Shown here: piece after piece, positions 34,907 through 43,066 of the stretch
Layout: the number at the start of each line of letters is the position of its first letter
How positions within the stretch are numbered: the first letter of the stretch is position 1
NCBI RefSeq assembly: GCF_002005105.1
Contig: NZ_MSCV01000005.1
Span: 148,302 to 212,301, forward strand
Direction of reading: 5' to 3'
Source: Methylocaldum sp. 14B
Lineage (GTDB): Bacteria > Pseudomonadota > Gammaproteobacteria > Methylococcales > Methylococcaceae
DNA: 64,000 nucleotides
Notes under the pieces: generated by a model
The model's input: only the letters and a program-made list of their open reading frames with translations
What the model was told of the DNA's origin: nothing
Database searches by the model: none
Made by a program: the position numbers and the translations under genes

Positions 34907-35899
34907 GTGTTATTTGAAGACAGCGATATTGATAAGTACCTTTATGAAGAGATTCCTCTTGATAGAGATTGCGTTCTTATGAGCGAGATCTATATAAAGG
35001 AATTTGATGAGGCGCTGGGAAAGATGCTCCGGAGGGAAGAGTGTAATCCTTACGAAGTAGGCTATGTTAGCCTGGTCGTTGTAAGAAAAATCAATGACAC
35101 CTCCCTTGAGCTTTCGTGGTACCCGAACACCTTCACTAGATTTCATGAAGTCTCAATCACACTGCCAAAGGACATGATCAAGGTATGTGTGGGCTGCTGT
35201 CAGTACGGTATTAAGCCCTACATTTTCGTAGATCATGAATGGTTAGAACATCTCCACTTACGAGAATATTCTGTATTCGCACTCGTTGACGCAATAGGTG
35301 TTAAAAATGCGATAAGAGGCAACGCTCTAAATAAAGATAAGCTAATTAAACTTAGAGATAAAATAGATGAATTAGCTGAGAATCAACCAGGCATATCCTT
35401 TATTTCGTTTGCTGACAGTTTGATTCTCAAGAGCAACTGGGATGTAGGCTACTTCCAAAACGGAGTTAAGTGCTCATATAGTCCAGAAAAGATCTTGTAT
35501 GTTATCAAAAAGCTTGATTTTCTTTATCAAGAAATTCTAGGCCTAAAAATTTACGCTGCGCTTACGCAAGGAAGCAATGAATACTATGGCGAGTCATTGC
35601 TTCATATATCTAAAACGAAAAATCATGTTTGCCTAAATAGTTTAGGGGTCCCGTTTGCAGAATTATTGGCAATTGAGAACGCGGCAAAAAAAGCCATTAA
35701 ATCAGGTGTGCATCCTCCTATGCAGTTGTACTTGGACGAACAGTATTACCATTCATTGAAGTTTAAGTTCGATTTCAAGAAGAATGATAAACCAAGAAAT
35801 CCATATTCAGCGATAATGAAATCGCACCAGCCGAGCTATTTTTATTCTACTTGCGATGAGCTAATTGCCAATTTCGACAACAAACCAAGCGAACATTAA
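34907..35899 (+). CDS. Cassette 6: soluble protein of unknown function, AT-rich
   Basis: 330 residues from a GTG start; an overlapping ATG at 34903 stops after four codons. No signal, helix or family recognised. Notable segments: 'EWLEHLHLREYSVFALVDAI', 'GISFISFADSLILKSNWD' and 'ILGLKIYAALTQGSNEYYGE'. 'FADSLILKS...' vaguely recalls nucleotide-cyclase-like folds, but I would not rely on it. Base composition is markedly AT-rich compared with the chromosome, indicating foreign origin. Confidence 0.75.
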   Translation: MLFEDSDIDKYLYEEIPLDRDCVLMSEIYIKEFDEALGKMLRREECNPYEVGYVSLVVVRKINDTSLELSWYPNTFTRFHEVSITLPKDMIKVCVGCCQYGIKPYIFVDHEWLEHLHLREYSVFALVDAIGVKNAIRGNALNKDKLIKLRDKIDELAENQPGISFISFADSLILKSNWDVGYFQNGVKCSYSPEKILYVIKKLDFLYQEILGLKIYAALTQGSNEYYGESLLHISKTKNHVCLNSLGVPFAELLAIENAAKKAIKSGVHPPMQLYLDEQYYHSLKFKFDFKKNDKPRNPYSAIMKSHQPSYFYSTCDELIANFDNKPSEH

Positions 35900-35941
35900 C
35901 AAGGCATAGCAGCGGACAAGCCGCTGAATGCAACGTTAGAA
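35895..35941 (+). other. attC site 6 (short)
   Basis: ATTAACAAGGCATAGCAGCGG...CCGCTGAATGCAACGTTAG: a compact attC of about 47 bp with AGCGG/CCGCT stem. Confidence 0.8.
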
Positions 35942-35953
35942 GTTCGGAACGCG

Positions 35954-36544
35954 ATGACGATTGAAGACATATTCAAGGTTGTAAGCCTAGTTCTCGCCTC
36001 CTTCGGAGGTGGGGCCCTAATTGTGGTTGGCCTCACCAAGTGGCTTGGAAACGTAATGGCTGGTCGTATCCTTCAAACCGAAAAGGCCAAGCTAGATAAG
36101 CAGCTAGAGGGACTTCGGCATGAACTAGGATTAACGAAATCCTCCTACGAGCATCATCTCGACTTGATTCTCGATTACTACGCAACCTTCTACAGGCACT
36201 ACCGGCTATGCCAGCGAACAGCCTACGTAGACGCCCACCGGGAACTGCCCAACGGTGAAATGAAATTCACGAAGGACGAATTCATAGCTTCTCTTGGAAA
36301 GTTCCTCTCCGAGTGGGCGGAAAAGGAAGGAAGAATACGTCTGTTGCTTCCCTCACCGTTGTTGGCCCTCCATGAGAGAGCGGTCGGACAATTCAATGAA
36401 TTTAAGAGAGCCGTTCACGACTTTACGCCCGCCGAACCGGCCCCGAGGAGGAAGGAGCTGGTGTTTCGCGAAATCGATGAAATCAAGGCCGAGCTGGAAA
36501 ATGGCCTTCGCGAATTCCTGCGCACGGAAAGCCTGCTGAAATGA
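35954..36544 (+). CDS. Cassette 7: one-helix membrane protein with coiled coil
   Basis: 196 residues. One helix ('VVSLVLASFGGGALIVVGLT') is followed by a charged coiled coil ('TEKAKLDKQLEGLRHELGLT') and an alpha-helical soluble part. Proteins of this plan are common in integrons, but I know no function. The layout is similar to cassette 2. Confidence 0.75.
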   Translation: MTIEDIFKVVSLVLASFGGGALIVVGLTKWLGNVMAGRILQTEKAKLDKQLEGLRHELGLTKSSYEHHLDLILDYYATFYRHYRLCQRTAYVDAHRELPNGEMKFTKDEFIASLGKFLSEWAEKEGRIRLLLPSPLLALHERAVGQFNEFKRAVHDFTPAEPAPRRKELVFREIDEIKAELENGLREFLRTESLLK

Positions 36545-36551
36545 AAAAACT

Positions 36552-36656
36552 TCTAACAATCGGTTGCACTCCGACCCGCAAAAGCGGCACTGTTTTGTTG
36601 GCATTGTCTGGCATCATCAGGCCGCTTTTGCGGTCGGGTGAACCGAAACGTTAACT
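36552..36656 (+). other. attC site 7
   Basis: TCTAACAATCGG...CCGACCCGCAAAAGCGGC...GCCGCTTTTGCGGTCGGGTG...CGTTAAC: long complementary arms with a loop region between them. Confidence 0.88.
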
Positions 36657-36663
36657 GGCAAAA

Positions 36664-36740
36664 ATGAGCAAAGTTCTAGCAGGCGTTGGAAATATACTGG
36701 CAGGTTTCTTTTTTGGGGTTGGGCTGCTATCACCGTTAAA
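36664..36740 (+). pseudogene. Cassette 8 ORF interrupted by RAYT element
   Basis: It begins MSKVLAGVGNILAGFFFGVG right after the attC, a hydrophobic small-protein start. It is cut after 'LLSPL' by the inverted-repeat end of the RAYT element at 36740. A possible tail 'NTKFGEEHAAGAKAHTAVN' lies beyond the element at 37237-37293. Confidence 0.5.
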
Positions 36741-37218
36741 TAAATGGGGTCAGACACGAATATTCCGCGAAACTGACCAGTGTTAACTTTCCGAGGCATA
36801 TCATGGCCCGCCTTCCCCGCTACGTCATGCCAGGCCAACCCCAGCACATCATCCAGCGCGGCAATAATCGGCAGATCATCTTCGCCGCCGATGCGGATTA
36901 CCAGTTCTTCCGCGATGCCCTTGTGGGTGCGTCCCGCAAACATGGCTTGCAGATACACGTCTACGTCTGGATGACCAGCCATATCCACCTACTCGCTACT
37001 CCGCAATTCGAGAACAGCATCAGCATGGTGATTCAATCCGTTGCCCGCAAGTATGAGCAATATTTCAACTACACCTACCAGCGCAGCGGCACGCGATGGG
37101 AAGGGCGCTAGGTGACGAAAAGTTCCAGGCGACGACAGAATTGTTCAGCAAGCGACGCGCAGCTTCCAAAGGAGTTGGCGTCCGAGGAAGGAGAATAATC
37201 GTGTCTGACCCCATTTAT
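36740..37218 (+). mobile_element. RAYT/REP-type element with 20-bp terminal inverted repeats
   Basis: ATAAATGGGGTCAGACACGA at 36740-36759 is the exact reverse complement of 37199-37218. It encloses a deleted Y1 transposase. The element has inserted into an integron cassette. Confidence 0.8.
36803..37190 (+). pseudogene. REP-associated tyrosine transposase, internally deleted
   Basis: The N-terminal 100 residues are intact (MARLPRYVMPGQPQHIIQRG, then the HUH motif in 'YVWMTSHIHLLATP'). After 'RSGTRWEGR' the frame stops. A second frame then supplies a typical C-terminal piece, 'LGDEKFQATTELFSKRRAAS'. About half the usual length, including the catalytic Tyr region, is missing, so the protein should be inactive. 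Confidence 0.8.
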
Positions 37219-37328
37219 CCAAAAATTGAATCTAATACAAAGTTCGGTGAAGAGCATGCCGCAGGCGCAAAGGCTCATACGGCAGTAAACTGAGACATCA
37301 CACGAAACTCTCTGCGGGAGAAGGGCCC

Positions 37329-37550
37329 ATGAAAACAGAAGATCTGTTGCGAGAAATCGAGTCACTCCCTGTGGAGGAGCGCGCGCGGGTAGCTGACTCA
37401 GTGCTCAAGAGCTTGAACCCACCAGAATCTGAAATCGACAAGAAGTGGGCTGAAGTGGCCAAACGGCGGCTGGAAGAGATTAAATCAGGTTCTGTTAAGC
37501 CGGTATCGGGAGAAGAGGTCTTTGAAGAGGTCTGGAAACGGTTCTCGTGA
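37329..37550 (+). CDS. Antitoxin, addiction-module component type
   Basis: 73 residues: 'LREIESLPVEERARVADSVL' and 'KSLNPPESEIDKKWAEVAKR' match the small TIGR02574-type antitoxins that pair with RelE/ParE toxins. The stop overlaps the toxin ATG by one base. The ribosome site is in 'GCGGGAGAAGGGCCCATG'. It appears intact whereas its toxin is broken. Confidence 0.8.
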   Translation: MKTEDLLREIESLPVEERARVADSVLKSLNPPESEIDKKWAEVAKRRLEEIKSGSVKPVSGEEVFEEVWKRFS

Positions 37551-37846
37551 TGCGGTACTCCTTCCATCCAGAAGCCCAAATGGAGTTCCGACTCGCAATC
37601 GATTACTACGAGGAACGAGAAAAGACGCTTGGGTATCAATTCGCGACGGAAGTCTACGCTGCGATAGAGCGAACCACCGCGCATCCCGGAATGTAGCCCT
37701 TTATTGAAGAAGGCGTTCGCCGCTGTCTTATTCGTCGGTTCCCGTATGGAATTGTGTACCATCACGACGAGAGCAATGACGAATTGCTAATTCTTGCAGT
37801 AATGCATCTTCATCGCGAACCGTACTATTGGGTTCATCGAAACTGA
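37550..37846 (+). pseudogene. RelE/ParE-type toxin with amber codon
   Basis: 99 codons reading 'MRYSFHPEAQMEFRLAIDYY', then 'TTAHPGM', a TAG stop, 'PFIEEGVRRCLIRRFPYGIV' and 'YHHDESNDELLILAVMHLHR', ending 'PYYWVHRN'. Both halves are in the same frame and match the family. The TAG at 37694-37696 sits where these proteins usually have Trp, so one G-to-A change explains it. The product would be truncated and presumably harmless. Confidence 0.85.
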
Positions 37847-37847
37847 T

Positions 37848-38086
37848 GCCGAACAATGCGCTCAACTCGGACTGCCTCGGTCGCTCCGCTCCTTCGGCAG
37901 TGAACGATGCGGTTCGTTCCTCACCGCATCCTACAAAACCGCTATTCAGGGCTGGCCAAACGCAGCGCTCAAAGGAAAGTGCCGCCTGTTGGCTGCTTTG
38001 AAGGTTGGTTTTTTGATCTGGTTCGGTGGCTTCGTTGAACATCCGTTGGAGGCGTGCCCCTTACCTTTGCGTTGGGCATAACCGGA
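37848..38086 (+). other. Degenerate or interrupted attC
   Basis: The left part GCCGAACAATGCGCTCAACTC and right part TTTGCGTTGGGCAT look like attC outer sites, but they are about 240 bp apart, too long for one site. The stretch between holds GCCTCGGTCGCTCC/GGAGC hairpin pieces and no gene. Confidence 0.45.
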
Positions 38087-38098
38087 AAGGTCATCATC

Positions 38099-38370
38099 AT
38101 GCCAACAATTTCGATGTTTTACGCATCCTCATTCGAATGTTTTTCTATGATACGGACAAGCACAACGTGCCGCACATCCATGCCGAATATCAAGGCCAAG
38201 TAGCCGTTTACTCGATTCTCGACGGAGCCGTTTTGGTTGGAGAGCTTCCACCGAGGAAACACAAACTGGTCGTCGCATGGATTGAAATACACCAAGATGA
38301 TTTGCTTGCTGACTGGCAATTGGCCGTCAACGGCAAGAAACCGTTCCCGATTCGAGGGCTTGATCAATGA
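38099..38370 (+). pseudogene. DUF4160 protein, probably frameshifted near its start
   Basis: The ATG at 38099 reads MPTISMFY then leaves frame. One base later the other frame continues 'ILIRMFFYDTDKHNVPHIHA', 'EYQGQVAVYSILDGAVLVGE' and 'WQLAVNGKKPFPIRGLDQ', the DUF4160 pattern. A single-base loss near 38124 explains it. A shorter product could start at ATG 38137. It overlaps the DUF2442 gene by 4 bases. The pair is often found in toxin-antitoxin-like contexts. Confidence 0.65.
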
Positions 38371-38657
38371 ATATTGCGGAAGTCATTCCACAAGATAATT
38401 ACGTGCTGTACATCAAATCCGAAGATGGAAAAACCGGTTTATTTGACGTAAAGCCATATCTCGGCTCTGAAGCATTCTCACCGTTAAAAGACAAAGCCGA
38501 GTTCGAGCGAGTTCACAATGGTCGATATTTTGTCGAATGGGACTGTGGAGCAGATCTATCTGCGGATACTATTCAGGCACGCTGGGAAGCCACATCAACG
38601 AGGGATGCCCAACAAAGCGCTCCAGCGGACTCCGCTGATACTCCACCGCTGAGCTAA
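38367..38657 (+). CDS. DUF2442 protein
   Basis: 96 residues: 'NYVLYIKSEDGKTGLFDVKP' and 'YFVEWDCGADLSADTIQARW' match DUF2442, the usual partner of DUF4160. The last 20 residues or so are encoded by the attC site, so the original stop may have been lost or the tail acquired with the cassette. Confidence 0.8.
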   Translation: MNIAEVIPQDNYVLYIKSEDGKTGLFDVKPYLGSEAFSPLKDKAEFERVHNGRYFVEWDCGADLSADTIQARWEATSTRDAQQSAPADSADTPPLS

Positions 38658-38667
38658 TTCGTTAGGG
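38605..38667 (+). other. attC site, last recognised in the array
   Basis: GCCCAACAAAGCGCTCCAGCGGACTCCGCTG...CCGCTGAGCTAATTCGTTAGGG: outer sites GCCCAAC and GTTAGGG with GCGG/CCGC inner arms. Confidence 0.8.
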
Positions 38668-38785
38668 AACCTCTGAACAAGTGGATTCCGTTCACGGTTC
38701 GACAAGCCTGTCCTGAGTCCTTCGACAGGCTCAGGACAGGCCCTTCGACTCGGCTCAGGGCGAACGGCCTACTGAGATAGGCTCT
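38668..38785. repeat. REP-like repeat, TTCGACAGGCTCAGG family
   Basis: Starts 'AACCTCTGAACAAGTGGATT' and contains 'CCTGAGTCCTTCGACAGGCT' and 'AGGGCGAACGGCCTACTGAG'. It follows the last attC directly and marks the end of the array. Confidence 0.75.
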
Positions 38786-39184
38786 AAATATTTCGCCGAT
38801 CAGCAGAAAACCAGGGAGCGTCTTTCCAATACTCGCCGTTGTTGGAGGCTGAGCGGCCGGATTGGGCACGAATCACTCGCGCGAGTTCGAAAAAGCGGGC
38901 GTTCACGGACGTCCGGTAGTGATCAGGGGGAGTGGCGGCCTTGGCCGAAAACTACGCACTCGAAAACAAACTTCCGGAGCTCGTTCTTGGCTGTCATTCA
39001 ACATTGAAACAGCAAAGCGTCGAGGTAAAGGATCGGAAAAGAGCCGGCGAGTCCGGTACGTGTCCTCGGGGATCTCCACCGACGAGGAATGCCAGATCGC
39101 CCGGGAAACCTGGCCATCGTGCACGGCAGATCGGGCGGGGCGGGGCGGGGCAGGGCGTTAGGCGATACGATAGACAATGTTCTT
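38786..39184. other. Gene-free stretch with G-rich run
   Basis: No supportable gene. A run GGGCGGGGCGGGGCGGGGC at about 39134-39152 could form a G-quadruplex on the plus strand, close before the next gene. Eroded repeat pieces precede it. Confidence 0.35.
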
Positions 39185-41104
39185 ATGCATATGGGTGCAG
39201 CATACCTAGACCCGAGTAAGGCGGCAGCAGTCTCCGGCGATGGCGGCGGAAGTGCCGGATGCGCTTTGCTTAATCCGGCCTACGCGTCCGCAGGGATATT
39301 TTTTCCGGGAAATCTCCTAAGGGGTATATTGCTTCTCGCCATCGGCATGGCAACGATGTTGCCGGCACTCTGCCGGGCACTGGACGGAGCAGATGCCGAG
39401 CCGTGCCCGGAGGGCGGGGCCGCGTCCGTTTGGACATCGCCGGAAAAGCCGGTGATCGGCGAGCCGCTCAAGCTCATGGTCGTGGCGACTGACGGGCCGG
39501 TGAGCGAACTGAGAGCCTTCGCGCCGGATGGCGCTGAACTAGCCTTGGCCGTCACCTGGCGGGGCGGACCTCCGTGGAGCGCGGCCTCCTTCATCGATCA
39601 CGCCGTCCCTGGAGCCTACCGCATCGAAGCGCGGAGACAGGGCGAGATGGTCGCATGCCGCCGCCTGATCGTCGGCAACGACGCCGAGGCCGGATCGGAG
39701 CGCACCGGAGCCGAATGGGACCGGCGGCACGAGGGGCTATATTCCGCCTGGATCGAACGCCTTTTCGATGCGCCGATCGAGGAAAACTACACACTGCCCT
39801 CTCTCGAACCGATCCTCAGGAACCCGGAGCGGAACTTCCTTCACGATCACTTCGGCCAGGGCGAGGACGAGAGGCTTCCCGCCACGCCGGACTGCGCGGA
39901 CCTCCCGTATTTCCTCCGCGCCTACTTCGCCTGGAAGATCGGATTGCCGGTGGCGTTTCGCGCCTGCGATCGAGGAACTTCGCTCAGGCCGCCGCGCTGT
40001 GGAACGGCCATCATCGACCAGCGCTTTTCGGCGAAATCGGCACCTGCTTCGGTCTTCAGAGATCTGTCCCGGCGGCTGATGGATACGGTTCACTCGGGGA
40101 ATGCCCGAACGGCACTCGAAGACGACGGCACGGACTTCTACCCGGTCGAGCTCAAACGCGAAAACCTGTGGCCCGGCACGGTCTACGCCGATCCCTTTGG
40201 GCATATCCTGGTCATCGTGAAATGGGTCCCGCAAACGGGCGATCAGGCCGGATTGCTCCTCGCCGTCGACGCGCAGCCGGACAACTCGGTCGGCCGCAAA
40301 CGCTTCTGGGAAGGCACGTTTCTTTTTGTCGATGACGTGAAGAGCGCGGGTCCGGGCTTCAAATCCTTTCGGCCGCTCGGGAGAGAGGGGCAGGGGCCTC
40401 TGCGCCTCCAGAGCAACGCGGATTTGGCGGAGCATCCCTTCATCGCACCCTATTCGGCGGAGCAGGCCGAGCTTCCGGCGGAGGATTTCTACGCGCGCAT
40501 GATGCGGCTCATCGATCCTGAGGGGCTGGACGCCGAAAAAGCCTACGAATCCGTGCTCGACGCCTTGGTCGAACAATTGGAGACACGAGTTCACGCCGTC
40601 GAGAACGGCGAGAATTTTCAGAGGCATCATCCAGGGGCCATCATCCCGATGCCGACGGGGCCTTCGATCTTCGAGACCGTCGGACCCTGGGAGGACTATT
40701 CGACGCCCTCCCGGGACATGCGCCTCCTGATCGCCATGGACGTGCTGACACGTTTCCCGGAGCGCATCGTCCGTTATCCCGAGCTTTTCGTGCTCGGCGG
40801 ACGGGTGCCGGAAATCGTCAGGGAAGAGATCGAGCAACGGCATCGGAAGCTGATACAAGAGCGGCAGGTTGCCTATACCCGGAGCGACGGTTCGACCTGG
40901 CGATTGACGGTCGCCGATATCCTGGCGCGGCGGCCGGCGTTCGAGACGGCTTACAATCCCAACGACTGTCCGGAATTCCGCTGGGGCGCCGAACCGGGAA
41001 CGGCCGAATATGCCACCTGCGTGCGGCGTGCGCCGGCCGATCAGCGCAATCGCATGGAACAGTACCGTCGCTGGTTCCATGAAATGCGCAGACCTCCACG
41101 TTAA
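39185..41104 (+). CDS. Large exported protein with possible Cys/His hydrolase fold
   Basis: About 640 residues; the frame is open from 39089 and the start is uncertain (ATG 39185 or 39191, or TTG 39329 behind AAGGGG). A hydrophobic stretch 'LLRGILLLAIGMATMLPALC' acts as signal peptide or anchor. In the centre, 'PDCADLPYFLRAYFAWKIGL' followed by 'PVAFRACDRG' and later 'YADPFGHILVIVKW' give a Cys...His arrangement like papain-like or transglutaminase/NlpC enzymes. No named family recalled. It lies 30 bases upstream of the amino acid permease. Confidence 0.65.
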   Translation: MHMGAAYLDPSKAAAVSGDGGGSAGCALLNPAYASAGIFFPGNLLRGILLLAIGMATMLPALCRALDGADAEPCPEGGAASVWTSPEKPVIGEPLKLMVVATDGPVSELRAFAPDGAELALAVTWRGGPPWSAASFIDHAVPGAYRIEARRQGEMVACRRLIVGNDAEAGSERTGAEWDRRHEGLYSAWIERLFDAPIEENYTLPSLEPILRNPERNFLHDHFGQGEDERLPATPDCADLPYFLRAYFAWKIGLPVAFRACDRGTSLRPPRCGTAIIDQRFSAKSAPASVFRDLSRRLMDTVHSGNARTALEDDGTDFYPVELKRENLWPGTVYADPFGHILVIVKWVPQTGDQAGLLLAVDAQPDNSVGRKRFWEGTFLFVDDVKSAGPGFKSFRPLGREGQGPLRLQSNADLAEHPFIAPYSAEQAELPAEDFYARMMRLIDPEGLDAEKAYESVLDALVEQLETRVHAVENGENFQRHHPGAIIPMPTGPSIFETVGPWEDYSTPSRDMRLLIAMDVLTRFPERIVRYPELFVLGGRVPEIVREEIEQRHRKLIQERQVAYTRSDGSTWRLTVADILARRPAFETAYNPNDCPEFRWGAEPGTAEYATCVRRAPADQRNRMEQYRRWFHEMRRPPR

Positions 41105-41134
41105 GGTTCCACATGGCGTTGGATACGGAAATCC

Positions 41135-42544
41135 ATGAACCTCCCCGCTAGGCGCCCCGAACTGGAGCGGGGGATCGGATGGCTTGGCACGGGGGCGATC
41201 CTGGCGGGCACCGTGATCGGCACCGGCATATTCCTGGTGCCTTCGACCATAGCCCGCGAGGCGGGCACGGTCTGGGCGGTGTTCCTGGTCTGGCTGGCCG
41301 GAGGGCTCCTTTCGCTCGCCGGGGCGCTCAGTTATGCGGAGCTCGGCGCCACCTTCCCGGAAGCCGGTGGGGAATATGTCTTCCTGCGGCGTGCCTATGG
41401 CCCCTTATGGGGATTCCTCTTCGGCTGGCAACAGGTGGTCATCGGCAAGACCGGATCGATCGCCAGCGTCGCCACGGCGTTCGCCATCTTTCTCGGTTTC
41501 TTCATCCATGATCTCGATCAACCGGTTTGGGGGTCTTCCGTCGCCGGCCTGGATTTCACGCTCACCGGCGTCCAGCTCGCGGCACTCGCCAGTATCCTGG
41601 TCTTCACCCTCTTGAATTACGGCGGCGTCGTCCTGGGAAGCGAGGTACAGACCGTCCTGACGCTGCTGAAGGTTGGCGCCATCGTGGCCTTGGCGGCCCT
41701 GGGCCTCGCGAGCGGCGAAGGCTCGTGGGAACACTTTTCCGGTGCTGCCACGGCTTCGACCCGGAACGGCATCGAATTCTATGGCGCCGCGCTGGCGGCC
41801 GCATTGTGGGCCTACGATGGATGGAACAACGTGACCATGATCGGGGCGGAGATCCGGAATCCTCAGCGCACGATCCCGCGCGTTCTGATCTTCGGCATCA
41901 TCGGCGTGATGGCCGTCTACCTCTTGATCAACCTGGCCTATTTCTATGTCCTGCCGCTAGCTGCGGTTCAGCAATCCGGGCGCTTGGCCCAGGACATGGC
42001 GTCCTCCGCCCTGGGGGAGTGGGGCGGCAGGGCGATCACGGCGGCGGCGATCGTGTCGACCCTGGCTACCCTGAACGGCGCCATCCTGAGTGGCGCCCGT
42101 GTGTCCTACGCGATGGCCCGCGACGGGCTGTTTTTCCGGCACATGGGGGAGGTAGATCCCGTGCATCGGACGCCGGCCAAGGCCTTGATCGTGCAGGGCC
42201 TCGCGGCGGGCGGCTTGATCCTGGTATTCGGTCGAGACGAGCGGGCCTTCGAGCACCTGTTCAATTACGCGATCTTCGGCATGTGGACGTTTTACGGCAT
42301 CACCGCACTCGCCGTGATCGTGCTGCGCCACCGTCAGCCGGCACTGCCGAGACCCTATCGGACCTTGGGCTATCCCTGGGTGCCCTTGGCGTTCTTTCTG
42401 GTGGCGGGTGCATTCTGCACCAGCCTGGCGATGCATAATCCGCGGGAGACCGGGCTGGGCTTGGCGCTCCTGGCTGGCGGATTGCCTTTTTATGCCTATT
42501 GGCGGTTCAGAATGAACGCCGGTTCGGGCGCGGGTCTTGAGTGA
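41135..42544 (+). CDS. Amino acid/polyamine permease, APC superfamily
   Basis: 469 residues with about 12 helices. The unwound first helix 'GAILAGTVIGTGIFLVPSTI' and 'FPEAGGEYVFLRRAYGPLWG' are hallmarks of APC transporters of the LAT type. 'ALWAYDGWNNVTMIGAEIRN' is the helix 6 substrate region. No heavy-chain partner is expected in bacteria. The substrate is likely a neutral or basic amino acid; not resolved. Confidence 0.9.
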   Translation: MNLPARRPELERGIGWLGTGAILAGTVIGTGIFLVPSTIAREAGTVWAVFLVWLAGGLLSLAGALSYAELGATFPEAGGEYVFLRRAYGPLWGFLFGWQQVVIGKTGSIASVATAFAIFLGFFIHDLDQPVWGSSVAGLDFTLTGVQLAALASILVFTLLNYGGVVLGSEVQTVLTLLKVGAIVALAALGLASGEGSWEHFSGAATASTRNGIEFYGAALAAALWAYDGWNNVTMIGAEIRNPQRTIPRVLIFGIIGVMAVYLLINLAYFYVLPLAAVQQSGRLAQDMASSALGEWGGRAITAAAIVSTLATLNGAILSGARVSYAMARDGLFFRHMGEVDPVHRTPAKALIVQGLAAGGLILVFGRDERAFEHLFNYAIFGMWTFYGITALAVIVLRHRQPALPRPYRTLGYPWVPLAFFLVAGAFCTSLAMHNPRETGLGLALLAGGLPFYAYWRFRMNAGSGAGLE

Positions 42545-43066
42545 CGCCGGCGAGCCCGCTCATCCATACCAATGCGATGAACGAACATCATGAACGGATG
42601 ATTGAAGACCCGGCCGATCTGCTGGGGCCTGGATCTCGTCTTGAGTCGACGGCCCATTCGAGCGCCGACATTTCCTTAATCCAGGAAATAGCCGCCGAAA
42701 GGTTCGGGTATGCGGCCCGAGGGCGGGTCAGTGTCAGATTTTCTTACACCTGATTGGGGGTACCAACGCAATAACGGTAATAATCGAGTTTTCTCTCAAC
42801 TTTCTGCTTCTGTGGTCCCTAGGGATTAGGCGAAACGGAGCGCTGGGAGGGGAATGTCATAGTAACAGTGTCAGGAATTTTTACGGTTTCATCCCCGTTG
42901 GCGTGGGCGGGCGTAGGATTAGCGAGGACGGAATGAACGTAACTAATTGGTTGTGAAGATAATTCTTCCTGATGGACGTGCTCTTGAGATGATCGGCGCG
43001 AATATTGCTGCGCTCGAAGGTCGGCCATTCCGGTTGTTCTTTACCAATCCAGAGGAGAATAAGGAC
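42545..43066. other. Leader of the exported-protein cluster, with a repeated motif
   Basis: No solid gene; a 70-codon frame at 42541-42753 lacks features. CAGTGTCAGATTTTCTTAC (42729-42747) and CAGTGTCAGGAATTTTTAC (42866-42884) are two copies of one motif on the same strand, upstream of the PEP-CTERM gene, and may be regulator sites. Confidence 0.45.

Noticed and set aside
42541..42753. 70-codon frame after the permease gene
   Set aside because: No family, low complexity, overlaps the permease stop and a repeated motif.
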